Shown: positions 33,179-43,056, counted from the first letter of the stretch. The stretch is DNA of 64,000 nt from Bacteroidota bacterium (GCA_026391835.1 JAPLDF010000072.1:1-64000); one strand, 5' to 3'. Program-made: numbers and translations. The notes: generated by a model not told the origin, from the letters alone.

Positions 33179-34483
33179 ATGCCACTCTTCAAATTGTTAC
33201 GAACCTTCTGCATTGCCTGTGCGCTGCTCATGGCAACTGCTGTTATCCAAGCCCAGTCGCCAGGCAAGTCATTCAAACAGGATGATGTCTGGAGCATCTT
33301 TACCAGGGAAAAGAATGCGGCAAAACGCGACAGCGCCAGTGCCGAGCCAATGGTGCTTTACAAACCATACCTGGCAATAACCCCGTTCGTCGGGTACAAT
33401 CCGGCCTATGGAATGCTCATCGGCGTTGGGAGTTCGATCGGGATGTTCCTTGGGAACCCTGAAACAACGCCGATATCATCAGCTTCGGTGGTTGTCAATT
33501 TCACTGCTAAATCTCAGAAAATCATCAACCTGCGAACCATTGCCATCACAAGCGAATCCCGCTTTATTTTGCGCGGCGACTGGCGATTCCTCATCTTCTC
33601 CCAGCCAACCTACGGCCTGGGATCGGGAATCAAACATGCAGACGAAGGTGACATTATTTTTGGCGAAGGCGGGCAGACAGATCCCTTTTCGGGGAAGACA
33701 CAGCCATTAAATTATGATTACATCAGGCTCTACGAAACCTTTTATTTCAGGATCACCCGAAAGCTATATGCCGGTATTGGCTATTGCCTTGACAACTATT
33801 CAAGAATTGTGGATCACAAGTTGGACCTTGATACAGTTCCCCCGCAAATTACCAGCCATTATAAATACTCCACCGACAACAGCTTTAACCCTGGGCATCA
33901 AACCATTTCAGGACTGAGCATTGAACTGCTTCTGGATAGCCGGGATAATTCCATCAGGCCTGTAAAGGGGGTTTTCGCCAACATCGCGTTCAGGCCAAAT
34001 TTCAAATTCCTGGGGAGTTCCATGAACAGCCTGATGCTGAATACAGAATTCAGGGCATACCTTTCCCTCTCAAAACGCCGCCAGGAACACCTCATCGGGT
34101 TCTGGTATATCGGCCAGTTCACGCAAAAAGGAAAGGTGCCTTATCTTGGCCTGCCTGCCATTGGCTGGGATATGTTCAACCGCACCGGGCGGGGGTATGT
34201 GCAGGGAAGCATCAGGGGAATTAACTTTCTCTATGCCGAATCGGAATACCGTTTCCCGATCAGCCGCTATACCGGGATCCTTGGTGGTGTCCTGTTCCTA
34301 AATGCCACAACAGCCAGTTCCGACGATGGCGCAAGGAGGCTCTTCGAATATATAGATCCGGCCGCAGGACTAGGGTTACGGGTAATGTTCAGCAGGAAAA
34401 CCCTGTCAAACCTCACCGTTGACTGCGGATTCGGTGCCAACGGCAGCATCGGGATCTATTTCAACCTGAATGAAACCTTTTGA
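33179..34483 (+). CDS. Omp85-like outer-membrane barrel protein
   Basis: A 434-residue secreted barrel, started at MPLFKLLRTFCIACALLMAT (signal peptide); upstream in-frame ATGs lie before the probable promoter. Barrel landmarks are LLDSRDNSIRPVKGVFANI, GRGYVQGSIRGINFLYAESE and YRFPISRYTGILGGVLF, all characteristic of the BamA/TamA barrel and its lid-lock region. No POTRA domains are present. It is a clear paralogue of 43791-45101, from which it differs by moderate divergence along the whole length. It is divergent from the 31854-33005 gene, with about 170 bp between them. Confidence 0.78.
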   Translation: MPLFKLLRTFCIACALLMATAVIQAQSPGKSFKQDDVWSIFTREKNAAKRDSASAEPMVLYKPYLAITPFVGYNPAYGMLIGVGSSIGMFLGNPETTPISSASVVVNFTAKSQKIINLRTIAITSESRFILRGDWRFLIFSQPTYGLGSGIKHADEGDIIFGEGGQTDPFSGKTQPLNYDYIRLYETFYFRITRKLYAGIGYCLDNYSRIVDHKLDLDTVPPQITSHYKYSTDNSFNPGHQTISGLSIELLLDSRDNSIRPVKGVFANIAFRPNFKFLGSSMNSLMLNTEFRAYLSLSKRRQEHLIGFWYIGQFTQKGKVPYLGLPAIGWDMFNRTGRGYVQGSIRGINFLYAESEYRFPISRYTGILGGVLFLNATTASSDDGARRLFEYIDPAAGLGLRVMFSRKTLSNLTVDCGFGANGSIGIYFNLNETF

Positions 34484-34505
34484 AAGAAAGTATTTAAGCC
34501 TGCAT

Positions 34506-37500
34506 TTACTTCATCAGTTCCTTTACCGCCTCTTCAATCTGCTGATCACGGCCTGACGACAGGATGCCCGGATCATTTGGAACCCTGATATCAGGCTCCA
34601 GCTGATTGTTTTCACAAAATTTGCCATCGGCTGTGCGCCATCCCCCCATCGGGATACCGAAGGTAAGCGTGGGATCGATCTGTGCCTCCCACCACACAAA
34701 GGTGCCGGTGCCGGGTACGGGCATGCCAAGTGTTTTGCCGGTATTCTTCAGCTTGTAGGCTACCGGGAATAGATGCGCGTCGGAATAGTTGCTTTCGCCC
34801 ATCAGGACAATGGAAGGCTTCACCCATTTGTCGTAGGGTTCCGATCCGATGTACTGTCCGTGCGGCACAATATCGATGTATTTCCTGCCACTGAGGAAGT
34901 CGGAAAGCTGCTCATGTATATTTCCGCCACCGTTGAACCGGGTGTCGATGATGATGGCCTTCTTCTCAAAATTGCGCCCCAGCGCCTCCTCAAAAACGTT
35001 GCGCATGCTCGCATCATCCATCGAACGCACATGCACGTAACCCACCTTGCCATTTGATAAACGTTCTGTCTCGTTGCGGCGGTTTTTCACCCAGCGCTGG
35101 TATAGCAATTCATTGGCATCACCGATGCTGACAGGTTTCAGGCTTTCATCCCACCGTTCGCCGGTTGCAGGGTTGAATACCGAAATCAGCGTGAGCTTCC
35201 CGGTTTTGCGATTCAGCATTTTATAAAAATCCAGCGAGTCAGAAATGGCCTCCCCATCTATTTTTTCCAGGATGCAGCCTGCCTTTGCCTTTGCCTCGGC
35301 CCTGTCGAGCGGTCCGCCTTCAACCACCTCTGCGATTTTCAGACCCGGCCCGGTAAAACCATAGTCGAAAAATACCCCCAGGTCGGCGGTCTGGTCCATG
35401 TTGGGCCTGCTCGCACGATACCCGCAGCCGGTGTGGGATGCATTCATCTCCCCGAGCATTTCGCTCAGCATCTCGGCGAAATCATAGTTGTTGCTGATAA
35501 ACGGAAGGAATTTTTTATAGGCCGTGTAATAATAATCCCAGTCAACACCCTGCAAATCTTCCACATAGAACTTCTCCTTGAACTGTCGCCATGAATGATC
35601 AAAGATGTAGCTGCGCTCTTCGGCCGGCTTCAACAGCATTTCGCCGCTGGTTTTCAGGGATTCCGATTTCCCGCCTTCCACCTCAACTTTCATGGGCTTC
35701 CCATCGGCCAGGATCAGGATGAACTTCCCGTCGGACGACATTTCCATCCCGGTCCGCTTAAGCCCCAGTTTGGCAAGGACTTTCGTTTCATGGGTTCTCA
35801 GTTCGATCACCCAGAGATCGTTGTCCTTTTCAAAACTTGTCAGGTAGAACAGTTTTTCCCCATCCTTCGAAAGCAGCCAGTCCCTTACCCCTGAAGTGTG
35901 ACTGGTCAGCTTTATCTTGCGTTCCGTCAGGTTGTCCCAGTCGATCGCAACGTCAACCGAATCCTTCGTTGTTTTGGCGGTGCTATCCTCCTTGCTTTTC
36001 TGGTCTTTACCCGTTTTATCTTTCTCCTCCTTTTTTTTCTTCTCCTTTTCGGTTTTCTCCTCCTGGTCTTTTACCAGGGCAAGTTCTTCCTTCGAAAGCC
36101 TGAACCGGTCATATGCCGCTTTGGTGAAAAACATGGCATACACGTCGGCACTCGACAAATTACCTCCCTGTTCACGGTCGCTGTTCCGGTCGGAGCCCCA
36201 GATCATCGCCTTCCCTCCCATCGACCATTTGGGCACATAATCGTCATACCCGCTCAGGGTGAGGTTCCTGATCTCACCCTTCCCATCGGCAGAAACCAGT
36301 CCGACCTCCGGGCTGAAGATCCTGTCGGGAAACGCATAATTAACCAGGAACCATTTGCCGTCGGGCGACCACTGGTAGTATTGGTCGCCATCGGCGTAGG
36401 AGTAGTTGACATTGGCCGGCATGATGGTCCGGGTCTTTTTATCCGCCAGGTTGATCACCTTCAGGACTACCCTGTTTTCGAGGTAGGCCACCTCTTTGCC
36501 ATCAGGGGAGTATTCGGGCTGGAACTCCTCCGCCGCGGTGGCCACAACAGGCTCGGTCTTCAATACTGTGGATGCATAAAAGTAAGGCTCTTCCTTGCGG
36601 ATTATAGCAGTTGCATATACATTCCAGCTGTTGTCGACCTCGGCTGCATACACCAGCGACCGGCCATCGGGGCTGAAGCTCACACTGCGTTCCTGGTATG
36701 GCGTGTTGGTGATGCGCTTGGTATAGCCCCCGTCAATGCTGCTTACAAACACCTCCCCGCGGAAAATGTAGGCATACTCCTTCCCATTGGATGATAGCCT
36801 CATTTCGGTAAATCCTTCATTCACAGGAACAATCCGTTCCTGTGTTGACCGGCCGTCGGCAAATACCTTCACCGCGACCTTAACCGGTTCACTGCCCGGT
36901 CGAAGGGTGTAGATCTCGCCGTCGTAGGTGAAGCAAAGGATGTTGTTGCCGCTGCGGCTGAGGAACCTCACCGGGTGTTTGGTAAACCTGGTTATGGCAG
37001 TATAGGCAGAAGTATCTGCGATGGATCCCTGGAAAACATTGAAAGATCCGCTTCGCTCGCTCAGGAAGTAGAAATCCTGGTTGTTTGCGGCAAAAACCGG
37101 GTTCCGGTCTTCTCCCCTGAAATGGGTAAGCTGCGTATATTTTTTAGCATTGAAATCGTAAAGCCAGATGTCGCGGGCAATGGCCGACGTGTGATGCTTG
37201 CGCCACTCGTTTTCATATCCTTTGATATCCTCGTAAAGAATTTTATCGCCGGTACTTGTCGGGCACACTTGCAGGGCCGGTGTGGGCAGGAGCATCGAAA
37301 CCTTTCCCCCTGCAACCGGTACGGTATAGAGTTCGCTCATCAGCGAAATCGGGAACTGGGCATTGGTCGGCAAATCCTGCCGGTAGGCTGAAAAAATGAC
37401 GGCCTTGTTATCGGCCGTAAAACCGGAAGGGACCTCCTTGTTCGAGCTGAATGTCAGTCGCCTGGCCTCCCCGCCCCCGGCAGCCATGGTGAAAATATCA

Positions 37501-37763
37501 TAATTCCCATTACGGTCTGAAGCAAAGGCAATGTTTTTCCCGTCATGGCTCCACACCGGGGCGTATTCATACGATTCGGTGAGCGTAACCGGAATCGCGG
37601 TGCCACCGGCGGCCGGCACCGACCAGATATCGCCCTTGTAACAGAACAGGATGGTTTGTCCATCCGGTGAAATTGCTGTGTAACGCATCCACAGCGGGTG
37701 CTCCTGTGAAATAGCCTGCAAGGTCACCAGCAGGAAAATATAAAAAGCAAGAATTTTTTTCAT
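34506..37763 (-). CDS. Tricorn-type S41 protease with beta-propeller and PDZ domains
   Basis: A 1085-residue secreted protein (signal MKKILAFYIFLLVTLQAISQ). The first 500 residues hold PD40/WD40-like blades (ISPDGQTILFCYKGDIW, WSHDGKNIAFASDRNGNYDI, FSPDGRSLVYAAE). A Lys/Glu-rich linker around 580-610 leads to a second propeller segment. Then come a PDZ-like region (about 790-860, DRAEAKAKAGCILEKIDG) and the S41 core with VGYVHVRSMDDASM, IIDTRFNGGGNIHEQL and the nucleophile serine in LMGESNYSDAHLFP. Tricorn homologues degrade peptides; in Bacteroidota they are periplasmic. It is transcribed alone. The domain order and length match the family. Confidence 0.92.
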   Translation of the reverse strand: MKKILAFYIFLLVTLQAISQEHPLWMRYTAISPDGQTILFCYKGDIWSVPAAGGTAIPVTLTESYEYAPVWSHDGKNIAFASDRNGNYDIFTMAAGGGEARRLTFSSNKEVPSGFTADNKAVIFSAYRQDLPTNAQFPISLMSELYTVPVAGGKVSMLLPTPALQVCPTSTGDKILYEDIKGYENEWRKHHTSAIARDIWLYDFNAKKYTQLTHFRGEDRNPVFAANNQDFYFLSERSGSFNVFQGSIADTSAYTAITRFTKHPVRFLSRSGNNILCFTYDGEIYTLRPGSEPVKVAVKVFADGRSTQERIVPVNEGFTEMRLSSNGKEYAYIFRGEVFVSSIDGGYTKRITNTPYQERSVSFSPDGRSLVYAAEVDNSWNVYATAIIRKEEPYFYASTVLKTEPVVATAAEEFQPEYSPDGKEVAYLENRVVLKVINLADKKTRTIMPANVNYSYADGDQYYQWSPDGKWFLVNYAFPDRIFSPEVGLVSADGKGEIRNLTLSGYDDYVPKWSMGGKAMIWGSDRNSDREQGGNLSSADVYAMFFTKAAYDRFRLSKEELALVKDQEEKTEKEKKKKEEKDKTGKDQKSKEDSTAKTTKDSVDVAIDWDNLTERKIKLTSHTSGVRDWLLSKDGEKLFYLTSFEKDNDLWVIELRTHETKVLAKLGLKRTGMEMSSDGKFILILADGKPMKVEVEGGKSESLKTSGEMLLKPAEERSYIFDHSWRQFKEKFYVEDLQGVDWDYYYTAYKKFLPFISNNYDFAEMLSEMLGEMNASHTGCGYRASRPNMDQTADLGVFFDYGFTGPGLKIAEVVEGGPLDRAEAKAKAGCILEKIDGEAISDSLDFYKMLNRKTGKLTLISVFNPATGERWDESLKPVSIGDANELLYQRWVKNRRNETERLSNGKVGYVHVRSMDDASMRNVFEEALGRNFEKKAIIIDTRFNGGGNIHEQLSDFLSGRKYIDIVPHGQYIGSEPYDKWVKPSIVLMGESNYSDAHLFPVAYKLKNTGKTLGMPVPGTGTFVWWEAQIDPTLTFGIPMGGWRTADGKFCENNQLEPDIRVPNDPGILSSGRDQQIEEAVKELMK

Positions 37764-37956
37764 ATCGGTTGTTTTCGAATTGACTGTGTTTAACTGATGA
37801 GAACGCTGTATACTAAGCGATTGAATAGTTCCTTAAGAAAGCAAATATATAAATAATCTCACGCATGGAAAACGAAATTAATTTGAGTGCCGGAATCTTC
37901 CACCCATCGATTCATATTTTATTTAAATTGGCATCTGTTTTGGAACCAGAGAAATT

Positions 37957-39621
37957 ATGAAACACAAGAGGCTTATTTACCTCCTTATCAGCGTGTTGAC
38001 CCTATGCACCTTCGTTTCAGCCGGGGCGGCAACAGACACAACAGCCGGTAAGACAACCCCTTCAGGTGAAGAGGCAGGCAAACACCCCAAAGGCTCGGTA
38101 GTGGCTCCGTTCGGAACCCCGATCTTTAACGTCTATACCTGGGTGGGGCCATTTTCGCCGCAAGACAGGGCAAAATTCATTGAACTAAAGATTAAAAAAA
38201 TTGCCGGCGATCCTTTCTACAGGAACGACTCTATCAGGATTTCCAACGGGGAGAATACCTGCGATGTCATGTACGGTGAAATTGTGATCACCTCAATAAC
38301 TGACGCTGATGCCAAAGCTGAAGGCACAACGCGTGAACTCGTGGCAAACGCCCGCAGGACAAAAATAATCTATGCCATTCACCAGTACCGGACTGTGACT
38401 ACTGTCGGGGCAATTATAAAGAATATTGGCATATCAATTGGAATCTTACTTGCGCTTATCATCGTCATTACCCTGATCAACAAACTTTTCAGGTTACTTA
38501 GCCGTAAAGCCGAAGGATGGCAGGAAAAGATCATGAAGGGCATGCGAATGCGGGACTACGAATTTTTCAACCGCCAGCGACAACTGGCCATCCTGCTGTT
38601 TATCCTGAAATTTTTCAAATGGGTGCTGATCCTTTTCCTGCTGATCATCAACCTTCTGTATGTATTCTACCTGCTCCCGTGGACAAAATCGTTCAGCATC
38701 GCCATCCTTGGTTTTGTGATCAATCCGCTGAAAAATATGATGCTTGCTTTCTGGCGTTATATCCCCAACCTGATTACCATCATCGTGATCCTCATCGTTG
38801 CACGGCTTGTGATCAAACTGTTTAAATTCCTGAAAAGTGAAGTCGAAAAAGAGACGCTGAAACTCCCGGGGTTTTACCCCGACTGGGCTTTGCCTACATT
38901 CAACATCCTGAGGGTACTCATCATTATCTTCACCATCGTGGCAGTTTGGCCATATCTTCCAGGCTCGGGTTCCCAGGTTTTCCAGGGTGTTTCAGTTTTT
39001 TTCGGGCTGGTATTTTCGCTGACCTCGGCCAGTGCCCTTTCCAATTTCATGGCCGGGTTAACCATCACCTATACGCGTTCCTTCAAATTGGGCGACCGGG
39101 TAAAGATTGGGGAAGTAACCGGGGATATCATCGAAAAATCGATGCTTGTTACAAAAATAAAAACCATTAAAAACGAGGAGATCACTGTTCCGAACACAAA
39201 AATAATGAACTCCGAGGTGATCAATTACAGTACCTGTGCCCCCGATGAGGGACTGATCCTGCATACGACGGTCACCATTGGCTACGACGCCCCCTGGCGC
39301 CGGATCCACCAGTTGCTGATCGACGCGGCGCTCAACACTGACCTCATTATGAAAAAACCGCTCCCCTTTGTATTGCAGACTGCCCTCAACGACTTTTATA
39401 TCAGCTACCAGCTGAATGCCTATACCCGCAACCCCAACGAGATGGCTGTGATCTTCTCCCAGCTTCACCAGAATATCCAGGATTCATTCAACAACGCCGG
39501 TGTCGAGATCATGTCGCCGCATTACAAGGCGCTCCGCGACGGCAATGCCATTGCAATCCCCGAAGAGTACCGCGACAAGGACTATCGTGCCCCTTCATTC
39601 GGGGTGGAAAACAAGGACTGA
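37957..39621 (+). CDS. MscS-family mechanosensitive ion channel
   Basis: A 554-residue protein with a signal peptide (to about residue 25), a periplasmic domain of about 120 residues, and five or so transmembrane helices (residues about 150-175, 210-245, 265-290, 315-340, 345-370). The pore helix and beta-domain are recognisable: FGLVFSLTSASALSNFMAGL, FKLGDRVKIGEVTGDIIEKS and VPNTKIMNSEVINYS. It would release solutes on hypo-osmotic shock. It is larger than E. coli MscS (286) because of the periplasmic extension. It stops 2 bp before the convergent DUF421 gene. Confidence 0.9.
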   Translation: MKHKRLIYLLISVLTLCTFVSAGAATDTTAGKTTPSGEEAGKHPKGSVVAPFGTPIFNVYTWVGPFSPQDRAKFIELKIKKIAGDPFYRNDSIRISNGENTCDVMYGEIVITSITDADAKAEGTTRELVANARRTKIIYAIHQYRTVTTVGAIIKNIGISIGILLALIIVITLINKLFRLLSRKAEGWQEKIMKGMRMRDYEFFNRQRQLAILLFILKFFKWVLILFLLIINLLYVFYLLPWTKSFSIAILGFVINPLKNMMLAFWRYIPNLITIIVILIVARLVIKLFKFLKSEVEKETLKLPGFYPDWALPTFNILRVLIIIFTIVAVWPYLPGSGSQVFQGVSVFFGLVFSLTSASALSNFMAGLTITYTRSFKLGDRVKIGEVTGDIIEKSMLVTKIKTIKNEEITVPNTKIMNSEVINYSTCAPDEGLILHTTVTIGYDAPWRRIHQLLIDAALNTDLIMKKPLPFVLQTALNDFYISYQLNAYTRNPNEMAVIFSQLHQNIQDSFNNAGVEIMSPHYKALRDGNAIAIPEEYRDKDYRAPSFGVENKD

Positions 39622-39623
39622 TG

Positions 39624-40145
39624 TTAACTTTGTTCTGAGAGTACTTTGTGCGCTTTCCGGCGGCGGTTCGACTGTTTCTTAAAATCATGCGACAGCACGC
39701 TCACATTGCCGTCGACCTCAAGCACTGCCAGGTCCACTTCGCCGATTGTTGCAACACCATGCTCCCGAACCGCCTGCATGACCTCCTCCTCCGAGATTCC
39801 GGCCATGCGGAGATGCGAAGGAATGACTTTTCCATGGTACACCAGCATGATGGCATCACCCTGGACAAGTTTGCCAAATTTTGGAAACCTGAGCTGCAGC
39901 TTTTTAAGCAGGTAGTTCACCGCAAACAGCGATAAAGCCGCGGTAATCCCGCCTAAAAGCGTTTCGTTGCCCAGCACCATGGCATTCTGCACGGCATTGC
40001 TGATAAGCAGGATGAACACAAGATCAAAAACAGATAGTTGCGACAGCTCCTTTTTGCCAAACAAACGGATGGCGAGGATGATGAAGATATAGACACCTAT
40101 AGAACTCAGGATGATCTGCAGGTAAGAATTGTGAAGGAATTCCAT
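39624..40145 (-). CDS. DUF421 (YetF-like) membrane protein
   Basis: A 173-residue protein with three transmembrane helices (YLQIILSSIGVYIFIILAIR, LVFILLISNAVQNAM, GGITAALSLFAVNYLL) followed by a cytoplasmic YetF-type domain (GDAIMLVYHGKVIPSHLRMAGISEEEVMQAVRE). RLFGKKELSQLSVFDLVFI is the family signature. The function of DUF421 proteins is not known. The start at MEFLHNS was chosen; an ATG 27 bp upstream is less likely. Confidence 0.85.
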   Translation of the reverse strand: MEFLHNSYLQIILSSIGVYIFIILAIRLFGKKELSQLSVFDLVFILLISNAVQNAMVLGNETLLGGITAALSLFAVNYLLKKLQLRFPKFGKLVQGDAIMLVYHGKVIPSHLRMAGISEEEVMQAVREHGVATIGEVDLAVLEVDGNVSVLSHDFKKQSNRRRKAHKVLSEQS

Positions 40146-40174
40146 GGCTGTAATTTTTGCTAAAGATAGCAAAT

Positions 40175-40924
40175 CTACATGTTCAGGGCCTGCTTCAATA
40201 TTTTATACCCTGAAGTGCTCGCCCGTAACTTGGCGCCGTTCTTGGTGAGCACTGCATAATTCTCCTTGTCATAGTATTCAATACGGTCGATGTACCTGGC
40301 ATTTACGATAAAGGAGCGATGGATGCGGATAAACTGGGAAGGGTCGAGATGGGTTTCAAAATACTTCATAGTCTTCTCCTTCAAATGCTTGGCATCTTTG
40401 GTATGCAGCATCACATAGTCGCCCTCGGCCTCCAGGTAGATGATCTCATCAATCGGGACCACGCTGACTTTGTGGCGTGATTTCACAGCAATCCGCTGAA
40501 GGAATTCGGGATTCTCGTCAAGCGTTTTAACAAGGTTCTGAACCGGGTCCGCCATCCTGATCCCGCTGCCGGCCTGTGCAAGCGCCTTCTGAACGGCCTG
40601 TGTGAACCGTTCTTTCGAATAAGGCTTCAGAAGGTAATCGATGGCATTCATTTCGAAGGCTTTGATGGCGTACTGGTCGTATGCCGTGCTGAAGATGATC
40701 AGCGGGGGCTGGTCGAGCAGGTCGAGCAACTCAAGACCGGTGAGCTTGGGCATCTGCACATCCAGGAAAACCAGGTCGGGTTTCAGGTCCTGGATCGCTT
40801 TCAGGCCGCTGAAGCCATCGGTGAATTCACCAAGAACCTCTATTTCAGGAAAATCCTTCAGGTAATGATTCACAACATCCCGGGCGGGCTGTTCGTCATC
40901 AATCAAAATGGTGCGGAGTGGCAT
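40175..40924 (-). CDS. LytTR-family response regulator
   Basis: A 249-residue two-component regulator. The receiver has IDDEQPARD, the phospho-acceptor in DLVFLDVQMPK (around residue 55) and YLLKPYSK. The LytTR DNA-binding domain follows from about residue 145 (IIYLEAEGDYVMLHT, FIRIHRSFIVNARYIDRIE). It is the last gene of a three-gene unit with the LytS-like kinase and the LiaF-like membrane protein, so it probably responds to envelope or cell-wall stress. The target genes are not visible. Confidence 0.93.
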   Translation of the reverse strand: MPLRTILIDDEQPARDVVNHYLKDFPEIEVLGEFTDGFSGLKAIQDLKPDLVFLDVQMPKLTGLELLDLLDQPPLIIFSTAYDQYAIKAFEMNAIDYLLKPYSKERFTQAVQKALAQAGSGIRMADPVQNLVKTLDENPEFLQRIAVKSRHKVSVVPIDEIIYLEAEGDYVMLHTKDAKHLKEKTMKYFETHLDPSQFIRIHRSFIVNARYIDRIEYYDKENYAVLTKNGAKLRASTSGYKILKQALNM

Positions 40925-40960
40925 AAATAATTGAGAATTAAAAATTAAAAATTACGGTCC

Positions 40961-41009
40961 TGTCACTTGTCACTTGTCACTTGTCACTTGTCACTGGTCA
41001 CTGGTCACC
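40961..41009. repeat. Heptanucleotide array (7 units) between kinase and regulator
   Basis: Seven contiguous 7-bp units: five TGTCACT followed by GGTCACT and GGTCACC. On the minus strand this is (AGTGACA)n, i.e. TGACAAG in another phase. The first unit on the minus strand includes the TGA stop codon (41005-41007) of the kinase gene. Similar arrays occur at 42953-43036 and 53888-53908. Confidence 0.8.
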
Positions 41010-42066
41010 CTTTATTATCCGTATTTGGCAAACTCAAATATACAGTAAATCTCGTTCCCTCCACCACGGTCCGGAGCAGTTTGTCATTTTTATAGAGCAG
41101 TCTTAACCGTTCGCGGATGTTGTTGAGCCCGATGCCGGTACCTTTGCGCGGGTGGGCATTGGGATCAAAATCATTCACGATGCGGATTTCAAGATATCCC
41201 TCTTTGTATTCACACTCCATTTCGATGCTTACCTGTTCGGTACTCTCATAAACCCCGTGTTTAATGGCATTTTCAAACAACGGCTGCAACAGCATCACCG
41301 GGATCTGGTGGTTGCGGCACGACCCGTCGAGTTTAAAGCCAAACACCAGCTTATCGCCAAAACGCACTTTCTCAATCTCAAGATAGCGCCGGATATTGGC
41401 CATCTCCGTCTCCAGGGTCGTAAAACTCGTCGTGTTGTTTGAAACAGAATATCTGAGGAAATCCGATAGTTTGATGACCATCTCCCGCGCCTTTTCCGGG
41501 TTGGTTATGGTGAGCGAACTGATTGAATTGAGGCTGTTGAACAGAAAATGAGGATTGATCTGCGATTTGAGCATATTGAGTTCGGTCTCCTTGAGCACCA
41601 TGCGCAGGCGCGATTCGATTTTGACTTTTTCCTGGAGATTGATGTAGTAGATAAAAAGATAATAAGCCAGGGCGATAACCGTATAGAAGATGATGCCGCT
41701 GATGATCTTGTTGGGTATCGAAACCATCAGCAGATCCATATAAACCTTGTTCTTGCTGAAGACGGTGCTCAGGATCGTGTACGAGAGGCCGTTCCATACA
41801 ACCAGGGTAAGCGTCAGGAACGAAACATGGTTGAACACCACGTTCCAGAGATTTTTCTGGTCGGGAATGCTGTACCTGACAATATACCACAGGGAGATCC
41901 CCACACAGGCAAACAATCCGTTAAATACGAGGCTGTCGGCCAGTGATACTTCGATGGGGAGGTAATAGATAAAATAAAAAACAGAAAAGTGGGCCCCTGC
42001 GATCAGGGCCCACAAACCAAAATAAACGGAAACGGATCTTTTGTTGAGAAATACCGGGTGTTGCAT
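41005..42066 (-). CDS. LytS-type sensor histidine kinase
   Basis: A 353-residue kinase with four transmembrane helices (about residues 12-150), then the His_kinase region (PF06580) with the phospho-accepting histidine in KSQINPHFLFNSLNS. The ATPase region has MLLQPLFENAIKHGV and GTGIGLNNIRERLRLLY. It would phosphorylate the LytTR regulator downstream. The stop codon lies in a heptanucleotide array that separates it from the regulator (80 bp). Its start follows the LiaF-like gene by 17 bp. Confidence 0.93.
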   Translation of the reverse strand: MQHPVFLNKRSVSVYFGLWALIAGAHFSVFYFIYYLPIEVSLADSLVFNGLFACVGISLWYIVRYSIPDQKNLWNVVFNHVSFLTLTLVVWNGLSYTILSTVFSKNKVYMDLLMVSIPNKIISGIIFYTVIALAYYLFIYYINLQEKVKIESRLRMVLKETELNMLKSQINPHFLFNSLNSISSLTITNPEKAREMVIKLSDFLRYSVSNNTTSFTTLETEMANIRRYLEIEKVRFGDKLVFGFKLDGSCRNHQIPVMLLQPLFENAIKHGVYESTEQVSIEMECEYKEGYLEIRIVNDFDPNAHPRKGTGIGLNNIRERLRLLYKNDKLLRTVVEGTRFTVYLSLPNTDNKG

Positions 42067-42083
42067 ACGCGTCAGTTAAATGT

Positions 42084-42827
42084 TCAGTAGCTTTTAATCT
42101 CACCGCCGCCAAAAATGGTGCTTCCTTTGATAATAAGCATCCTTGTAGGATCGGGACTCTCCTTGACATAGGAGCGTTTATCTGAAAACCCGCCCATGAT
42201 CGAGGTCATCTTCAGCTGCACCTTCCAGTCGGCAGGAACGATGAGCGTAACACCTCCAAAAATCGTGTTTACTTCCAGTTCGCTTACGCCTTCGGCAAGC
42301 GTGGCCTGGGTAAGATCTACTTCGGAACCGCCAAACACGCAATTGATATGCCCGCCACGAAATACCTGGTGCATCACACGCTGTTTTCCGCCGCTGAAAA
42401 TATTCTCTTCATGGATATAGCCGTCGCGCAGGTCGTTGTTGTTCATGGTATTGTTGAACTGGAAACGCCTCTGCCACATGTTTCCCGGCGACCGTTTGAC
42501 AAGGATCACCACACCTATGACAATGAGCACCAGCGGCCATCCAAGGTGCATGACATTGAATGACAGTTCAAAAATGCGGGACAGGAGAAAGACACCGCCG
42601 ATCAGGATCAGGATGGTTCCGGGGGTGCGGCTTTCGCTGCTGGCAAAACTGACCACGCCAATGGCGATGAGCAGCATCGGCCATGAAAAGATGATATGTT
42701 GAATTTCAAAAGGCAGGAAACCTGTTTTTTCTATCAGCAGCAGAATTCCCGCTATGATGACAATAACACCGAGGGCATACTTTTTTCTTTGCTGTCCATT
42801 GTAGTTGTTAACTTCTTTGGGGTCCAT
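42084..42827 (-). CDS. LiaF-like membrane protein
   Basis: A 247-residue protein with four transmembrane helices in two pairs (VIVIIAGILLLIEK, IIFSWPMLLIAIGVVSF, GTILILIGGVFLLSRI, LGWPLVLIVIGVVILVK), then a soluble C-terminal domain with repeated beta-strand units such as INCVFGGSEVDLTQA, LEVNTIFGGVTLIVP and ITFGGG-like strands, as in LiaF/VraT. In LiaFSR systems this protein restrains the kinase. Here it heads the operon with the LytS-like kinase, so it is probably the sensor partner. The start is at MDPKEVNNYNG. Confidence 0.85.
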   Translation of the reverse strand: MDPKEVNNYNGQQRKKYALGVIVIIAGILLLIEKTGFLPFEIQHIIFSWPMLLIAIGVVSFASSESRTPGTILILIGGVFLLSRIFELSFNVMHLGWPLVLIVIGVVILVKRSPGNMWQRRFQFNNTMNNNDLRDGYIHEENIFSGGKQRVMHQVFRGGHINCVFGGSEVDLTQATLAEGVSELEVNTIFGGVTLIVPADWKVQLKMTSIMGGFSDKRSYVKESPDPTRMLIIKGSTIFGGGEIKSY

Positions 42828-42952
42828 GGCTTCTGGTTTTAATGAGCTGTTAATAATTTGATGAAGCAAAAATAGTCCTGTTTGTTAGGGTGTCAAACGA
42901 ATAATCGATAAAGGGGGGTAAAATCCCGATAAACAGGCCCATGAGGATTGGC

Positions 42953-43036
42953 AGGTGACAAGTGACAAGGGACAAGTGACAAGGGACGAGCGACAAGTGA
43001 CAAGTGACGAGTGACGATTGACGAATGATGAATGTA
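42953..43036. repeat. Heptanucleotide array, degenerate (about 11 units)
   Basis: Consecutive 7-bp units of TGACAAG and variants (GGACAAG, TGACGAG, CGACAAG, TGACGAT, TGACGAA) run from about 42953 to 43036 in the intergenic region upstream of the LiaF-like gene. Degeneration increases towards the right end. It is the same unit as at 40961-41009, in opposite orientation. Confidence 0.75.
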
Positions 43037-43056
43037 AATCATGAGTTAAAAATATA

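Noticed and set aside
35898-36794. Plus-strand open frame of 298 codons
   Set aside because: It is antisense to the tricorn-type protease, whose domains are clear through this region.
40961-41009. CRISPR array
   Set aside because: The units are 7-bp contiguous repeats without spacers and there are no cas genes.
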